From assembly GCF_024345535.1 (NCBI RefSeq), contig NZ_JAGQBH010000009.1, positions 1 to 64,000 of the forward strand: a DNA stretch of 64,000 bases. The letters are read 5' to 3'. Under the pieces are notes generated by a model. The model did no database searches. It saw only the letters and a list, made by a program, of their open reading frames with translations, and was not told the DNA's origin. A program made the position numbers and the translations under genes. This DNA is from Cyanobium sp. N.Huapi 1H5 (GTDB lineage Bacteria; Cyanobacteriota; Cyanobacteriia; PCC-6307; Cyanobiaceae). Shown here one piece after another: positions 1 to 8,625 of the stretch (its first letter is position 1; each line of letters starts with the position of its first letter).

Positions 1-1745
1 CGGCACCGCCGGCGCCGTCACCGGCACCATCAGCAACGATGACGCCGCCTCCTTCTCCGTCAGCGACGTCACCATCGTGGAAGGCAACAGCGGCACCGCC
101 ACCGCCGTCTTCTCCGTCACCCTCAGCAATGCCGTCGCCGGTGGCGCTGCGGTGAACTTCACCACCGCCGATGGCACCGCCACCGCCGGCTCCGACTACC
201 TCGCCGCCTCCGGCACCCTCACCTTCAACGGCAACGCCGGTGAAACCCAGACCATCGCCGTCACCATCAACGGCGACACCGTCTTCGAGCCCAACGAATC
301 CTTCTTCCTCAACCTCTCCGCTCCCACCAACGGCGTCACCCTCCTCGACGGCCAGGGCCTCGGCACCATCACCAATGACGACGCCGCTCCCCTGCCCGTC
401 ATCACCCTGGCGGTCGCCCCGGCCAGCGTTCTCGAGAACGGCGCCACCAACCTCGTCTACACCTTCACCCGCACCGGCGCCACCACCAACCCCCTCACCG
501 TCAACTACACCGTCAACGGCACCGCCACCAACGGCAGCGACTACGCCCTGATCCCCGCCTCCGTCGTCTTCGCCGCAGGTTCCGCCACCGCCACCGTCAC
601 CGTTGATCCCACCGCTGATGCGGTCCTCGAGCCCAACGAAACCGTCTCCCTCACCCTCACGGCCGATCCCGCCTACATCGTCGGCACCGCCGGCGCGGTC
701 ACCGGCACCATCACCAACGACGACGCCGCCTCCTTCTCCATCAGCGACGTTTCCATCACCGAGGGCAACAGCGGCACCACCACCGCCGTCTTCACCGTCA
801 CCCTCAGCAATGCCGTCGCCGGTGGCGCTGCGGTGAACTTCGCCACCGCCGATGGCACCGCCACCGCCGGCTCCGACTACCTCGCCGCCTCCGGCACCCT
901 CAACTTCAACGGCACCACCGGTGAAACCCAGACCATCGCCGTCACCATCAACGGCGACACCGTCTTCGAGCCCAACGAGACCTTCTTCCTCAACCTCTCC
1001 GCTCCCACCAACGGCGTCACCCTCCTCGACGGCCAGGGCCTCGGCTCCATCACCAATGACGATGCCGCTCCCCTCCCCGTCATCACCCTGGCGGTGTCTC
1101 CAGCCAGCGTTCTCGAGAACGGCGTCGCCAACCTCGTCTACACCTTCACCCGCACCGGCGCCACCACCAGTCCCCTCACCGTCAACTACGCCATCAACGG
1201 CACCGCCACCAATGGCGCTGATTACGGCCTGATACCCGCCTCCATCACCTTCGCCGCCGGTTCGGCCACCGCCACCGTCACCGTTGATCCCACGGGCGAC
1301 ACCGTCCTTGAGCCCAACGAAACCGTTTCCCTCACCCTCAGCGCCGATCCCGCCTACATCGTCGGCACCGCCGGCGCCGTCACCGGCACCATCACCAATG
1401 ACGACGCCGCCTCCTTCTCCATCAGCGACGTTTCCATCACCGAGGGCAACAGCGGCACCACCACCGCCGTCTTCACCGTCACCCTCAGCAATGCCGTCGC
1501 CGGTGGCGCTGCGGTGAACTTCACCACCGCCGATGGCACCGCCACCGCCGGCTCCGACTACCTCGCCGCCTCCGGCACCCTCACCTTCAACGGCAACGCC
1601 GGTGAAACCCAGACCATCGCCGTCACCATCAACGGCGACACCGTCTTCGAGCCCAACGAATCCTTCTTCCTCAACCTCTCCGCTCCCACCAACGGCGTCA
1701 CCCTCCTCGACGGCCAGGGCCTCGGCACCATCACCAATGACGACG
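1..1745 (+). repeat. 681-bp near-identical tandem repeats inside the Calx-beta gene
   Basis: The GAG/GAA codon opening the EGNSG motif recurs at 80, 761 and 1442, a period of exactly 681 bp (227 codons). Each unit encodes two different Calx-beta modules. Copies one and two differ at about 20 of 227 residues; the third is cut after its first module near 1745. Bases 1-79 match the end of a unit, so more copies lie upstream. The third copy starts like copy two (GTTTAVFTV) and then follows copy one, which suggests recombination between units. Repeats this similar are also prone to assembly collapse. Confidence 0.9.
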
Positions 1746-2137
1746 GCCGCACCATCACTGGCACGAAGAACCGCGACTCCCTGACGGGCACGGCCGGTGA
1801 TGACGTGATCACCGGTCTGCAAGGGGCCGACACGGTCCGGGGCAATGGGGGTGCCGATCGGTTCGTCTACAGGAGCATCGTCGATGCCGGCGACACGATC
1901 ATCGACTTCAACAGGGCTCAGGGGGACAAGGTGGATCTGAAGGGGGCGCTGGCGAGCGTGGGCTACACCGGCACCAGCCCCATCACCGATGGCTACCTGA
2001 AGTTCGTCGCCAGGGGCAGCGACACCCTGCTGCAGCTCGATCCCGATGGCTCAGGCCTGGCGGCGGCGAGGAGCTTCATCCTCTTCAAGAACGTTGACCT
2101 GGCCACCCTCAGCCAACCGGACAACTTCCTCGTCTGA
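1..2137 (+). CDS. Calx-beta repeat protein, type I secretion-like C-terminus (5' end outside window)
   Basis: The reading frame is open from base 2, so the start lies upstream and this is only the C-terminal ~710 residues. The visible part is a run of Calx-beta modules, each ending in TNDD and carrying EGNSG or LENG openings and EPNE motifs; such modules bind Ca2+ in extracellular adhesins. From about base 1750 the repeats give way to a short RTX-like stretch (GTAGDDVITG, GNGGADRF) and a C-terminal domain with a DTIIDFN motif, the usual layout of type I secreted proteins. There is no exporter next to it; the ABC/HlyD pair at 38.6-43.1 kb is a candidate by inference. The length of the missing part is unknown. 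Confidence 0.85.
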   Translation, partial: GTAGAVTGTISNDDAASFSVSDVTIVEGNSGTATAVFSVTLSNAVAGGAAVNFTTADGTATAGSDYLAASGTLTFNGNAGETQTIAVTINGDTVFEPNESFFLNLSAPTNGVTLLDGQGLGTITNDDAAPLPVITLAVAPASVLENGATNLVYTFTRTGATTNPLTVNYTVNGTATNGSDYALIPASVVFAAGSATATVTVDPTADAVLEPNETVSLTLTADPAYIVGTAGAVTGTITNDDAASFSISDVSITEGNSGTTTAVFTVTLSNAVAGGAAVNFATADGTATAGSDYLAASGTLNFNGTTGETQTIAVTINGDTVFEPNETFFLNLSAPTNGVTLLDGQGLGSITNDDAAPLPVITLAVSPASVLENGVANLVYTFTRTGATTSPLTVNYAINGTATNGADYGLIPASITFAAGSATATVTVDPTGDTVLEPNETVSLTLSADPAYIVGTAGAVTGTITNDDAASFSISDVSITEGNSGTTTAVFTVTLSNAVAGGAAVNFTTADGTATAGSDYLAASGTLTFNGNAGETQTIAVTINGDTVFEPNESFFLNLSAPTNGVTLLDGQGLGTITNDDGRTITGTKNRDSLTGTAGDDVITGLQGADTVRGNGGADRFVYRSIVDAGDTIIDFNRAQGDKVDLKGALASVGYTGTSPITDGYLKFVARGSDTLLQLDPDGSGLAAARSFILFKNVDLATLSQPDNFLV

Positions 2138-2253
2138 CGGACCGCCCGTACGGGGCCAGCCAAGGAACTAAAGACCAGATGAGCGCAACTTGAGCTAAAG
2201 TGAGAAAGATCTCATCCGAACGAGATCGCTTCCGATCCCCCACCGTCCCATCC

Positions 2254-2811
2254 ATGGCCAGCTCCATCCCCGGAATCGTCGTCACGACGGCAGGTCTGGC
2301 CCTCGGGATGGCCCTGGCCCACCCCGCCCCTCTCCATGCGTCGGTGGTGGCCTACACCTTCGACATCCTGATCGACTCAGGCCCGTTGCAGCCCAACAGC
2401 TACTCCGGCTCGTTCGCCTACGACACGAACACCTTCGACCTGACGTCCTTCTCCTTCAATTTCGAAGGCGTCCAGTACGACGAATCCGACGATCCGGACG
2501 CCTCTGCCGTTTTCGATAACGGTGTCTTTCTAGGGCTGGACTATTCCGTGGATACGACCCCACGCTTCTCGTTCGTTCCAGGCTTTTTCGATGTGAACGA
2601 CGCCACCTTTGTCTACGATCTTGAATCCACGGCTGGTCGCGGCGGAGCCGGATCCCTGACCTTCAAGCGCATCGGCCGCCCGGATGTCTCTGCCGTTCCC
2701 GGCCCCCTGCCTCTCCTTGGAGCCGCCGCCTGCTTCGGCTACAGCCGCAGACTCAGGAAGCGGATGAAGATCTCTATCGTTCCCGATTCCACGCGGACCC
2801 CCAACGACTGA
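2254..2811 (+). CDS. Secreted protein with PEP-CTERM-like C-terminal tag
   Basis: A 185-residue protein with an N-terminal hydrophobic signal segment (IVVTTAGLALGMALA), a polar, acidic body and a C-terminal VPGPLPLLG, a short hydrophobic run, FGYSRRLR and basic residues. That order of short Pro-rich motif, membrane segment and basic tail is that of PEP-CTERM-type sorting signals, in a cyanobacterial variant. The body matches no family I can name. An upstream in-frame GTG at 2200 would add 18 residues; the ATG at 2254 is preferred because it puts the signal peptide at the N-terminus. It probably ends up on or outside the cell surface. Confidence 0.7.
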   Translation: MASSIPGIVVTTAGLALGMALAHPAPLHASVVAYTFDILIDSGPLQPNSYSGSFAYDTNTFDLTSFSFNFEGVQYDESDDPDASAVFDNGVFLGLDYSVDTTPRFSFVPGFFDVNDATFVYDLESTAGRGGAGSLTFKRIGRPDVSAVPGPLPLLGAAACFGYSRRLRKRMKISIVPDSTRTPND

Positions 2812-2976
2812 TCAGGATCACCTGCAATCGACTGCATTCCTGGCACAGGATCTTCTGAAGGATGCACGTTTGCCGTCAGGCTGCATCAGATCTGCATCAG
2901 CGGTGAAGATCCGGCAACAGTGACGACCGCGCCAGCCATCATCCCTAAGGATGGAAACAGTGGCGGGGCAGTCACA

Positions 2977-3582
2977 ATGAAAAGGCGGAGTTATCACACA
3001 TCTTCACCCCTGATTGCTGGAATCTTCATCACCGTCCTGCTGGCTCCACAGGCGGCTTTCGCCCTGGATGTGCGGTTCGTTCTCGAGGGTGTCCTAGGGG
3101 TCTTCCGTGGTCTGCAGGCAGGGCAGAGCACCGACGCTCCCCCCGCCGAAATCTGGCTGAGCTTCACGCCGGAGAACACTGCACCAGAGGGTCTCTACAG
3201 CAGGGCACCGATCTGCGAGCTGCCGGATTGTGGCTTCATCTCGGTCGACGCCAGCGGCAGGACTCTCACCACTCCGGCCCGATTCCATGGCGTCAACGGG
3301 GGGTGGCAGCTGCTGATCACATCACCGACCCCGGCGCCAGCTGAATGGCCCCTGCTGGGAACCCTGATGTATTGCCCAGGCTATGAAGTCGACGGCGATC
3401 CCGAACGGTGTCCTGCTCCGGGCCCGGACACCCAGCCTCGGTCCGGATGGCTTACTCCACCACCGCATGGCGATCCCGGAGACTCCGTGCCTGGCCCGCT
3501 TCCCTGGCTCGGCGTCGCCGCCAGCTTCGGGTATAGCCGCAAGCTGAGGCGGCGTCTCAGGGTTTCCAAGCGAATTCCGTAG
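2977..3582 (+). CDS. Secreted protein with PEP-CTERM-like C-terminal tag (second copy of tag)
   Basis: A 201-residue protein with a basic N-terminus (MKRRSYH), a hydrophobic signal core (IFITVLLAPQAAFA) and the same tail as its neighbour: VPGPLPWLG, a hydrophobic stretch, FGYSRKLRRRL. The body is unlike the upstream protein, so only the sorting tag is shared. It has cysteines around residues 75-82 (CELPDCG). A GTG at 2920 would extend it by 19 residues but would bury the signal peptide. Function unknown; surface or extracellular location is inferred from the tag. Confidence 0.65.
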   Translation: MKRRSYHTSSPLIAGIFITVLLAPQAAFALDVRFVLEGVLGVFRGLQAGQSTDAPPAEIWLSFTPENTAPEGLYSRAPICELPDCGFISVDASGRTLTTPARFHGVNGGWQLLITSPTPAPAEWPLLGTLMYCPGYEVDGDPERCPAPGPDTQPRSGWLTPPPHGDPGDSVPGPLPWLGVAASFGYSRKLRRRLRVSKRIP

Positions 3583-3649
3583 ACATGGTGCACCGATGGA
3601 TTCCGGAGCACGGCTGCTCAACCCTTCCATACCGAATCATCCATGCAGG

Positions 3650-3678
3650 AAAAAAAATGCCCCGCCGGATCGGCGGGG
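3650..3678 (-). terminator. Rho-independent terminator for the minus-strand gene ending at 3726
   Basis: The inverted repeat CCCCGCC / GGCGGGG (3660-3666 and 3672-3678, loop GGATC) is flanked on its left by eight A residues (3650-3657). Read on the minus strand this is a GC-rich 7-bp stem followed by a U tract, 48 nt after the stop of the secreted-protein gene. Confidence 0.8.
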
Positions 3679-3725
3679 CCAGGGTGATGCCTGAAGCGGC
3701 ACCTTTCCACCTGAGCCGAAGGGAC

Positions 3726-4514
3726 TCAGGCCTTGCCGGAAGCCAGCTTGATCCTCCTCCTGAGCATGCGGCTGAAACCAAACCCCATGCCAACGCCGAA
3801 AACAGGTAAAGGACCTGGGACAGTGTCAGGAGTTGAAGGGCCAGGGCCCGGGGTATCGGAACCGAAGGTCACGTCATCAAACACGATCTGATTGGCTACG
3901 CCAGCGAAACCGATGGACTTCGCTACGCCTGAGAACAGCACACCAGTGGGCGAAAACGGACAGAAACCGGCACTGAACCCCGGGCAAGACCCGGAGTTAG
4001 GGGACAAGTTAAGGGTTGCCAGTATGTTCCCGGTACCGTTCAGATCGTCGTAGACGTTAACACTGCCGCTATAATTCAGCGAGACATAATTAAACGAGAA
4101 GCCGGTGTCAAAGCCGGTTGCATAATTCAGGAAGGTCTCGCTGCCGCTGAGGAAGAACAGCCCGCCCCGCTGCGACGTCGGGTCGCCAAGCCCTCCTCTT
4201 GAGGTATTGGAGCAACTTGTCCCCAGGGTATTGAGGCAGATCGCCAAGGCATTGTCCCCGAACGAGATGCCATGGTTGGTACCAGAGGTGCCGTCGCTGC
4301 TGGTGCCGCCGTTATAGAAGTCCTTGATAGCGGCATAACCTGAGGGATAGGTCGCATTGATATCCTCGAAATCGAGGTGAATGACAGCCGCCTGCGCCGA
4401 AGCGGCGCCGAAGCCAAGAACGCCGGCAACCACCGCGGCACCAACCAATCGCGAGGCCGCTGAGTCGGCACGTGGGGTCAGACGGCCGGAGAATCGCTTT
4501 CGAGAGTGCGGCAT
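3726..4514 (-). CDS. Secreted protein with PEP-CTERM-like C-terminal tag (third copy of tag)
   Basis: About 262 residues from the ATG at 4514; the frame also has ATGs at 4589 and 4601, and no ribosome site decides between them. A hydrophobic signal segment (VGAAVVAGVLGFGAASAQA) precedes a body that opens VIHLDFEDI and keeps a VIHLDFE / IVFDDVTF pattern seen in secreted beta-sandwich proteins. The tail VPGPLPVFG, a hydrophobic run, FGFSRMLRRR is the same tag as on the two proteins to the left. It faces them convergently and has its own terminator at 3650-3678. No exosortase gene lies in the window. Confidence 0.7.
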   Translation of the reverse strand: MPHSRKRFSGRLTPRADSAASRLVGAAVVAGVLGFGAASAQAAVIHLDFEDINATYPSGYAAIKDFYNGGTSSDGTSGTNHGISFGDNALAICLNTLGTSCSNTSRGGLGDPTSQRGGLFFLSGSETFLNYATGFDTGFSFNYVSLNYSGSVNVYDDLNGTGNILATLNLSPNSGSCPGFSAGFCPFSPTGVLFSGVAKSIGFAGVANQIVFDDVTFGSDTPGPGPSTPDTVPGPLPVFGVGMGFGFSRMLRRRIKLASGKA

Positions 4515-4601
4515 CGAAGGGGCCGCCGCGTATGGCGCAGGATGGTTGGACGCCTTAGGTGCCATCCGATTCAGAGAAGATGAATCCATGGAGCAATGCA
4601 A

Positions 4602-5237
4602 GGGAATCGCCGCTGATTACATAATCCGGATTTCAGGAATGTGCTTGGTCTGCCCGCTACAGCCAGCAGATATGCACCGGATGCGATGTCGATCTGCTGG
4701 CAAGGCATCGCAAATCTCAACCAGGCAAGGGATTCCTCACTGGCTTCAGGCCTCGTCAAGCAGCAACGTCGAACGGCCGTCGCATCTGCACCTCCAGACC
4801 GCGTCCCCCAAGGACGCACCCCTCCCAACGGAATAGGGCGGCAGGGCCTTGTAACAAAAACTCCGCTGCATTGATACCAGCTGAATGCAGCATCCATGCA
4901 GAAAGCTCACACTCTCCAGAGCCCCAGCCAAGTCGGGGCAACGGCCAAAGGTCCGTACGCATGGATCTTCTTTTGTCGCGAGACTCCTTGGCAGCACAGG
5001 CATCGATGAGGCCAGTGGTCCGATAAGCCGCAATGGGCACCACACCGGCCCGCCACCGACCGACGACGACCAAGGCCGAGGGATGAATCGGTCGCATGGA
5101 ACGCCAGTTGATTTCGCCAGTACCTTCTTCGATGCGCCCCCACAACGCGATTCCCCCGTCGTCGAGCCAACCCAGCTCAATCCCGAACGTTGTGGACGGG
5201 TCATCGCCATCTGTAGGGACCGCTCCCAACAATCCCG
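4602..5237. other. Intergenic stretch without a convincing gene
   Basis: About 630 bp separate the minus-strand secreted-protein gene from the plus-strand membrane protein at 5238. Base composition is more even than in the core genes. The only reading frame worth a mention is on the minus strand (listed separately with low confidence). I see no tRNA, repeat or clear terminator here. It may be a decayed gene or a long regulatory region. Confidence 0.4.
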
Positions 5238-5274
5238 ATGAACGACTCCATCCGCCTGATCCCCCAGGAGGCAC
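4756..5274 (-). CDS. Doubtful hypothetical protein, possibly a gene remnant
   Basis: A 172-codon open frame whose first half reads like protein (IELGWLDDGG, LWGRIEEGTGEINW, VVVGRWRAGVVPIA), while the second half is rich in Trp, Cys and Leu and does not. Its first codons overlap the start of the plus-strand gene at 5238, so the real start, if any, would be internal (for example the Met near residue 60). A frameshifted remnant of a small conserved gene would explain the pattern. No family recognised. Confidence 0.2.
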   Translation of the reverse strand: MPPGGSGGWSRSSGLLGAVPTDGDDPSTTFGIELGWLDDGGIALWGRIEEGTGEINWRSMRPIHPSALVVVGRWRAGVVPIAAYRTTGLIDACAAKESRDKRRSMRTDLWPLPRLGWGSGECELSAWMLHSAGINAAEFLLQGPAALFRWEGCVLGGRGLEVQMRRPFDVAA

Positions 5275-6068
5275 TCGACGAGGAGGCCCGAAGGGAAGCC
5301 CGAAGCTTCGAGAGGATCGGCGTCGGGAACCTCATCGGTCAGATGGCGGGTGCCTTGCTGGCACTCTTCGTCGTTCTGGTTGTGGCCGACAGCCTGCCGG
5401 TTCGACTGATGGACCCCACCTGGCAACTGCGCTTCTCCGGTGCTCTCATCCGCAATGGGCTCATGCCGTTGCTGGCGATCGTGATGGTGCCCCTTGCGGT
5501 GGTGATTGATCCGTCCAACGGCGCGCTGGCTCGCTACCGCGACCGTCTCCGGCGTTGGACGATCTTTGTGGCCCTGGGCTATGTGCTGCTGATTCCCCTG
5601 CAAGGCTATGCCGTCTGGAAAGGCGTGGGTCAGTTGCGCAGCGCCCAGGCCGGTCAGTTCAATCAAGCGACCAAACAATTCACCCAACTCCGCCAAGCCA
5701 TCCAATCGGCGGAATCCGCCGCCGACCTTCAGAGACGCTTCCAGGCCCTGGGGGTGCCCATCCAGCCCCAGGCAGGTCTGAACCAGCCGCTGCCGGTCTT
5801 GCGCAAGCGCCTGCTTGATGGCGTGGAAGGAGCAGAGAACAGGCTGCGGAACACTCTGTTGGGCAAGCCTTCGGCCGATACCGTGCAGGCCCTGATCCTG
5901 CAGGGCGCCCGCGTTGCGCTGTCAGCCCTGATCCTGGCTTTCGCCTTCGCCGCCGGGTCCCAACGCCGCCGCAGCCGTGTGTCCCTGCTGGAGGAATGGC
6001 GCCAGGCCTGGTCGCAGCGCGCACGCCGTCGGTGGAACCGTCATCAGGCCAACCGTCTTCGTCACTGA
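5238..6068 (+). CDS. Membrane protein, HpsJ-like
   Basis: A 276-residue inner-membrane protein with hydrophobic segments near residues 35-52 (LLALFVVLVVA), 70-90 (LMPLLAIVMVPLAVVI), 107-125 (FVALGYVLLIPLQGYA) and 225-242. Between the third and fourth lies a ~95-residue Gln-rich, probably coiled-coil stretch. The order of membrane segments, the DPTWQLR motif and IPLQ after the third segment agree with the cyanobacterial HpsJ family, named from hormogonium polysaccharide genes. The assignment rests on remembered family pattern. It is convergent with the YajQ-family gene, 3 nt apart. Confidence 0.55.
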   Translation: MNDSIRLIPQEALDEEARREARSFERIGVGNLIGQMAGALLALFVVLVVADSLPVRLMDPTWQLRFSGALIRNGLMPLLAIVMVPLAVVIDPSNGALARYRDRLRRWTIFVALGYVLLIPLQGYAVWKGVGQLRSAQAGQFNQATKQFTQLRQAIQSAESAADLQRRFQALGVPIQPQAGLNQPLPVLRKRLLDGVEGAENRLRNTLLGKPSADTVQALILQGARVALSALILAFAFAAGSQRRRSRVSLLEEWRQAWSQRARRRWNRHQANRLRH

Positions 6069-6071
6069 ACC

Positions 6072-6563
6072 TCAGCGGTAGTTCTCAAACTGCAGCGGCA
6101 CCTCCAGGTCCTCGGCCCGCAGCAGGGTGATCACCTGCTGGAGGTCGTCCTTGTTCTTGCCGGTCACCCGCAGGCTTTCGCCCTGGATCGCCACGGTCAC
6201 CTTCTTGACCTCATCGCGCACCTTCTTGCTGAGCTTCTTGGCCAGCTCCTGGCTGAGGCCCTTGCGCAGCTTGACCACCTGCTTCACCCGGTTGCCGCCC
6301 ACCGGCTCGGGGGTCTGCAGGTCGAAGATCTTCAGCGACAGGTTGCGCTTGGTGGCCTTCTGGCGCAGCACATCGACCACCGCGTCGAGGGTCATGTCGC
6401 TGGCGGTGGTGATCGTCAGGCTGGCCTCCTCCACCTCGATCTCGGTGTTGCTGTCCTTGAGGTCGTAGCGCTGGCCCACCTCCCGGCGCACCTGGTCGAC
6501 GGCGTTCACCAGCTCCTGGCGGTCGAAGTCGGAGACGACGTCGAAGGAATAGCTGTCGGCCAT
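6072..6563 (-). CDS. YajQ family nucleotide-binding protein (UPF0234)
   Basis: 163 residues, the usual size of the family. It opens with the hallmark SYSFDVVSDFDRQE, followed by NAVDQ, RYDLKDSNT, and later KQVVKLRKGLSQELAK and VTVAIQGESLRVTGKNKDDLQ; the last segments are typical YajQ signatures. Members are soluble proteins of two RRM-like folds that bind nucleotides; some bind cyclic di-GMP and act on transcription. The role in this organism is not known. The start is the ATG at 6563; the frame upstream is non-coding. Confidence 0.93.
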   Translation of the reverse strand: MADSYSFDVVSDFDRQELVNAVDQVRREVGQRYDLKDSNTEIEVEEASLTITTASDMTLDAVVDVLRQKATKRNLSLKIFDLQTPEPVGGNRVKQVVKLRKGLSQELAKKLSKKVRDEVKKVTVAIQGESLRVTGKNKDDLQQVITLLRAEDLEVPLQFENYR

Positions 6564-6623
6564 GGCGCAGGTGAAGGCAAGGCAGCGCCAGCCTAGAAAA
6601 GAGACCCCAGCCGCCCCCCACCG

Positions 6624-7112
6624 ATGGCCACCTCCCTGCTCAGCCCCCTCCTGGCAGCCAGCATCGCCCTGCCGGTGCTGCCGGCAGCCGCCGGCGGGCC
6701 CTTCGCCTGGTCGCTGGTGCTCTCGGGAGCCGTGGTGGTGCTGAGCCTGATCCCCCTGGGGGCCGCCCGCTCCCAGGCCGACTTCACCCCCTCCGACCTG
6801 GCCGCCCCGCGGGCGATGTTCGAGCGGCTGCCGGCCTGGGGCAAGCGGGCCAACTGGGCGCACCAGAACAGCTTCGAGGCCTTCACCCTGCACGCCCCCG
6901 CCTGCCTGCTGTGCCTGCTGGTGGCCCCGTCGGTGCTGGCGGCCGCCCCATGGGTGCCCCTGCTGGCCTGGCTGCACCCTGCCCTGCGTCTGGGCTACAT
7001 CGGGGCCTACGTGGCCAACATTCCCCCCGTGCGCAGCCTCTGCTGGGCCGGCGGCATTCTCTGCACAGCCCTTCTCTACAGCGAAGGCCTGCGGGCGGTG
7101 CTGCGCAGCTGA
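6624..7112 (+). CDS. MAPEG family membrane protein
   Basis: 162 residues with four predicted membrane segments (about 5-25, 28-45, 92-110 and 135-155) and the RANWAHQNSFEAF..HAPA motif typical of the MAPEG superfamily, which includes membrane glutathione transferases and eicosanoid-metabolism enzymes. Bacterial members such as this are mostly uncharacterised, so the substrate is not known. It starts 60 bp from the divergent YajQ-family gene, so the two promoters must lie in that gap. Confidence 0.8.
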   Translation: MATSLLSPLLAASIALPVLPAAAGGPFAWSLVLSGAVVVLSLIPLGAARSQADFTPSDLAAPRAMFERLPAWGKRANWAHQNSFEAFTLHAPACLLCLLVAPSVLAAAPWVPLLAWLHPALRLGYIGAYVANIPPVRSLCWAGGILCTALLYSEGLRAVLRS

Positions 7113-7134
7113 GGGCAAGGACGGCGGACGGGCC

Positions 7135-8049
7135 TCAGCTGCCGCCCTTCTCCTGAAGTCCCTTGAGGGCCGCCAGCAGCGAGGCCGGGCTCTGGGGATC
7201 CACCATCAGCACCGATCCGCCGTGGGAGCGGGCCATCTCCTGACCCATGGCCATCCAGTCCTTGGCCAGCAACAGCCGCAGGCCCTCGGCCGCCGCCGGA
7301 TGGGCCTCGATCACGGCCGCCAGCTGGGTGGCCGACTCGGCCCGCGCCTTGGCCAGCAGCAGCTGCTGCTTGGCCTGGGCATCGGCATCGAGCAGCACCG
7401 CCTCCTGCTTGGCCTTGGCATCCAGCACCAGGGCCTCGGCCCGGCCCCGGGCCGCGTTCACCTGGGACTCCCGCTCCCCCTCGGAGCGCAGGATCGCCGC
7501 CCGCTTCTCCCGCTCGGCCGTCATCTGCTGCTCCATCGCCTGCTGCACCCCCTGGGAGGGCTGGATGTCGCGCAGCTCCACCCGGGTCACCTTGACGCCC
7601 CAGGGATCGGTGGCCTGATCCAGTTCCTTGAGCAGGGTCTCGTTCACCTCGCTGCGGGTGGTGAAGGTCTGGTCGAGGTCGAGCTTGCCCATCTCGGCCC
7701 GGATCTGGGTGAGCACCAGGTTGACCATGGCCGCCTGCAGGTTGTCGACGGCGTAGTAGGCGCGGGCGTGCTCCAGCAGTTGCCAGTACACCACCGCATC
7801 CACCTCGATCGAGACGTTGTCGCGGGTGATGCACTGCTGGGGGGGGATGTCGAGCACCCGCTCCTTGAGCGATTCGTGGCTCACCACCCGCTCCATGCCG
7901 GGGATCACCAGCGAAAGGCCCGGGCGCAGCTCCCGGTCGTACTTGCCGAGGCGCTCCACCAGCATCGAGCGACTGCTGCTGGTGACCTTGATGCCACTGA
8001 TGCCCAGACCGCCGAGCACCAGGAGCACCGGAATGAGGAGCACTTCCAT
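7135..8049 (-). CDS. SPFH/band 7 protein, stomatin-like (paraslipin type)
   Basis: 304 residues: one N-terminal membrane segment (residues 3-20, LLIPVLLVLGGLGISGI), a band 7 domain (about 22-185, with VERLGKYDRELRPGL, RVLDIPPQQCITRDNV and WGVKVTRVELRDI) and an Ala/Glu-rich coiled coil (about 185-270). Such proteins form membrane scaffolds and usually pair with NfeD proteins. An NfeD-like gene starts 100 bp away on the other strand, which supports the call. Confidence 0.9.
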   Translation of the reverse strand: MEVLLIPVLLVLGGLGISGIKVTSSSRSMLVERLGKYDRELRPGLSLVIPGMERVVSHESLKERVLDIPPQQCITRDNVSIEVDAVVYWQLLEHARAYYAVDNLQAAMVNLVLTQIRAEMGKLDLDQTFTTRSEVNETLLKELDQATDPWGVKVTRVELRDIQPSQGVQQAMEQQMTAEREKRAAILRSEGERESQVNAARGRAEALVLDAKAKQEAVLLDADAQAKQQLLLAKARAESATQLAAVIEAHPAAAEGLRLLLAKDWMAMGQEMARSHGGSVLMVDPQSPASLLAALKGLQEKGGS

Positions 8050-8149
8050 GCCGGCTTCTTCACTGGCGCCACGCTAGGCAGGATGGGGGCGATGGCCAAC
8101 GGCCCCGTCGGTTTCGTTGTCCTCGCCTCCGTCCCATCGCCCCCGGCCG

Positions 8150-8599
8150 ATGCCCGCACCCCCGATCCTCTGGCTCGCCCTGGCGGGGGTGCTGCTGGTG
8201 CTGGAGCTGGTGGGCGCCGACGGCGACGGCCTGCTGCTGATCGCTGCCGTGGCGGCCCTGCTGCTCACCCTGGTGGCCATCCTGGCGCCGGTGGTGCCGC
8301 CCCTGGGCCAGCTGCTCCTTTACGTCGTTCTGGTGGGCACGGGCTACGTCTGGCTGCGGCGCTGGTCGGCCCGCCGCCAGGCCCGCACCATCCCCCCCGG
8401 CGCCCGCGCCGAACTGGCGGAGGTGACCACGGCCTTCGATGCCAGCGGCGAGGGCCGGGTGCGCTGGCAGGGCCAGAGCTGGGCCGCCCAGAACCTGGCG
8501 CCCGACCAGCTCCTGCCCCCCGGCGCCCAGGTGACGGTGATGGGCCGGGAGGGCACACGGCTGCAGGTGCTGCCGCGCCAGGAGAATCTGCTGGGCTGA
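8150..8599 (+). CDS. NfeD-like membrane protein
   Basis: 149 residues with an N-terminal membrane segment (ILWLALAGVLLVLELVGADG), a hydrophobic pair near residues 28-65, and a C-terminal OB-fold-like domain (about 85-145) containing GRVRWQGQSWAAQ and LPPGAQVTVMGREG, the pattern of short NfeD proteins. NfeD partners assist SPFH proteins such as the divergent neighbour at 7135-8049. An in-frame upstream start at 8117 would add 11 residues rich in Pro; the ATG at 8150 is preferred since it begins the membrane segment. Confidence 0.85.
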   Translation: MPAPPILWLALAGVLLVLELVGADGDGLLLIAAVAALLLTLVAILAPVVPPLGQLLLYVVLVGTGYVWLRRWSARRQARTIPPGARAELAEVTTAFDASGEGRVRWQGQSWAAQNLAPDQLLPPGAQVTVMGREGTRLQVLPRQENLLG

Positions 8600-8625
8600 A
8601 ACCCGGCTGGGCCGAAATCGGCGAC

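Noticed and set aside
1-1745. CRISPR-like or satellite DNA repeat
   Set aside because: The 681-bp period is a multiple of three in an open frame and encodes Calx-beta modules; it is a protein repeat.
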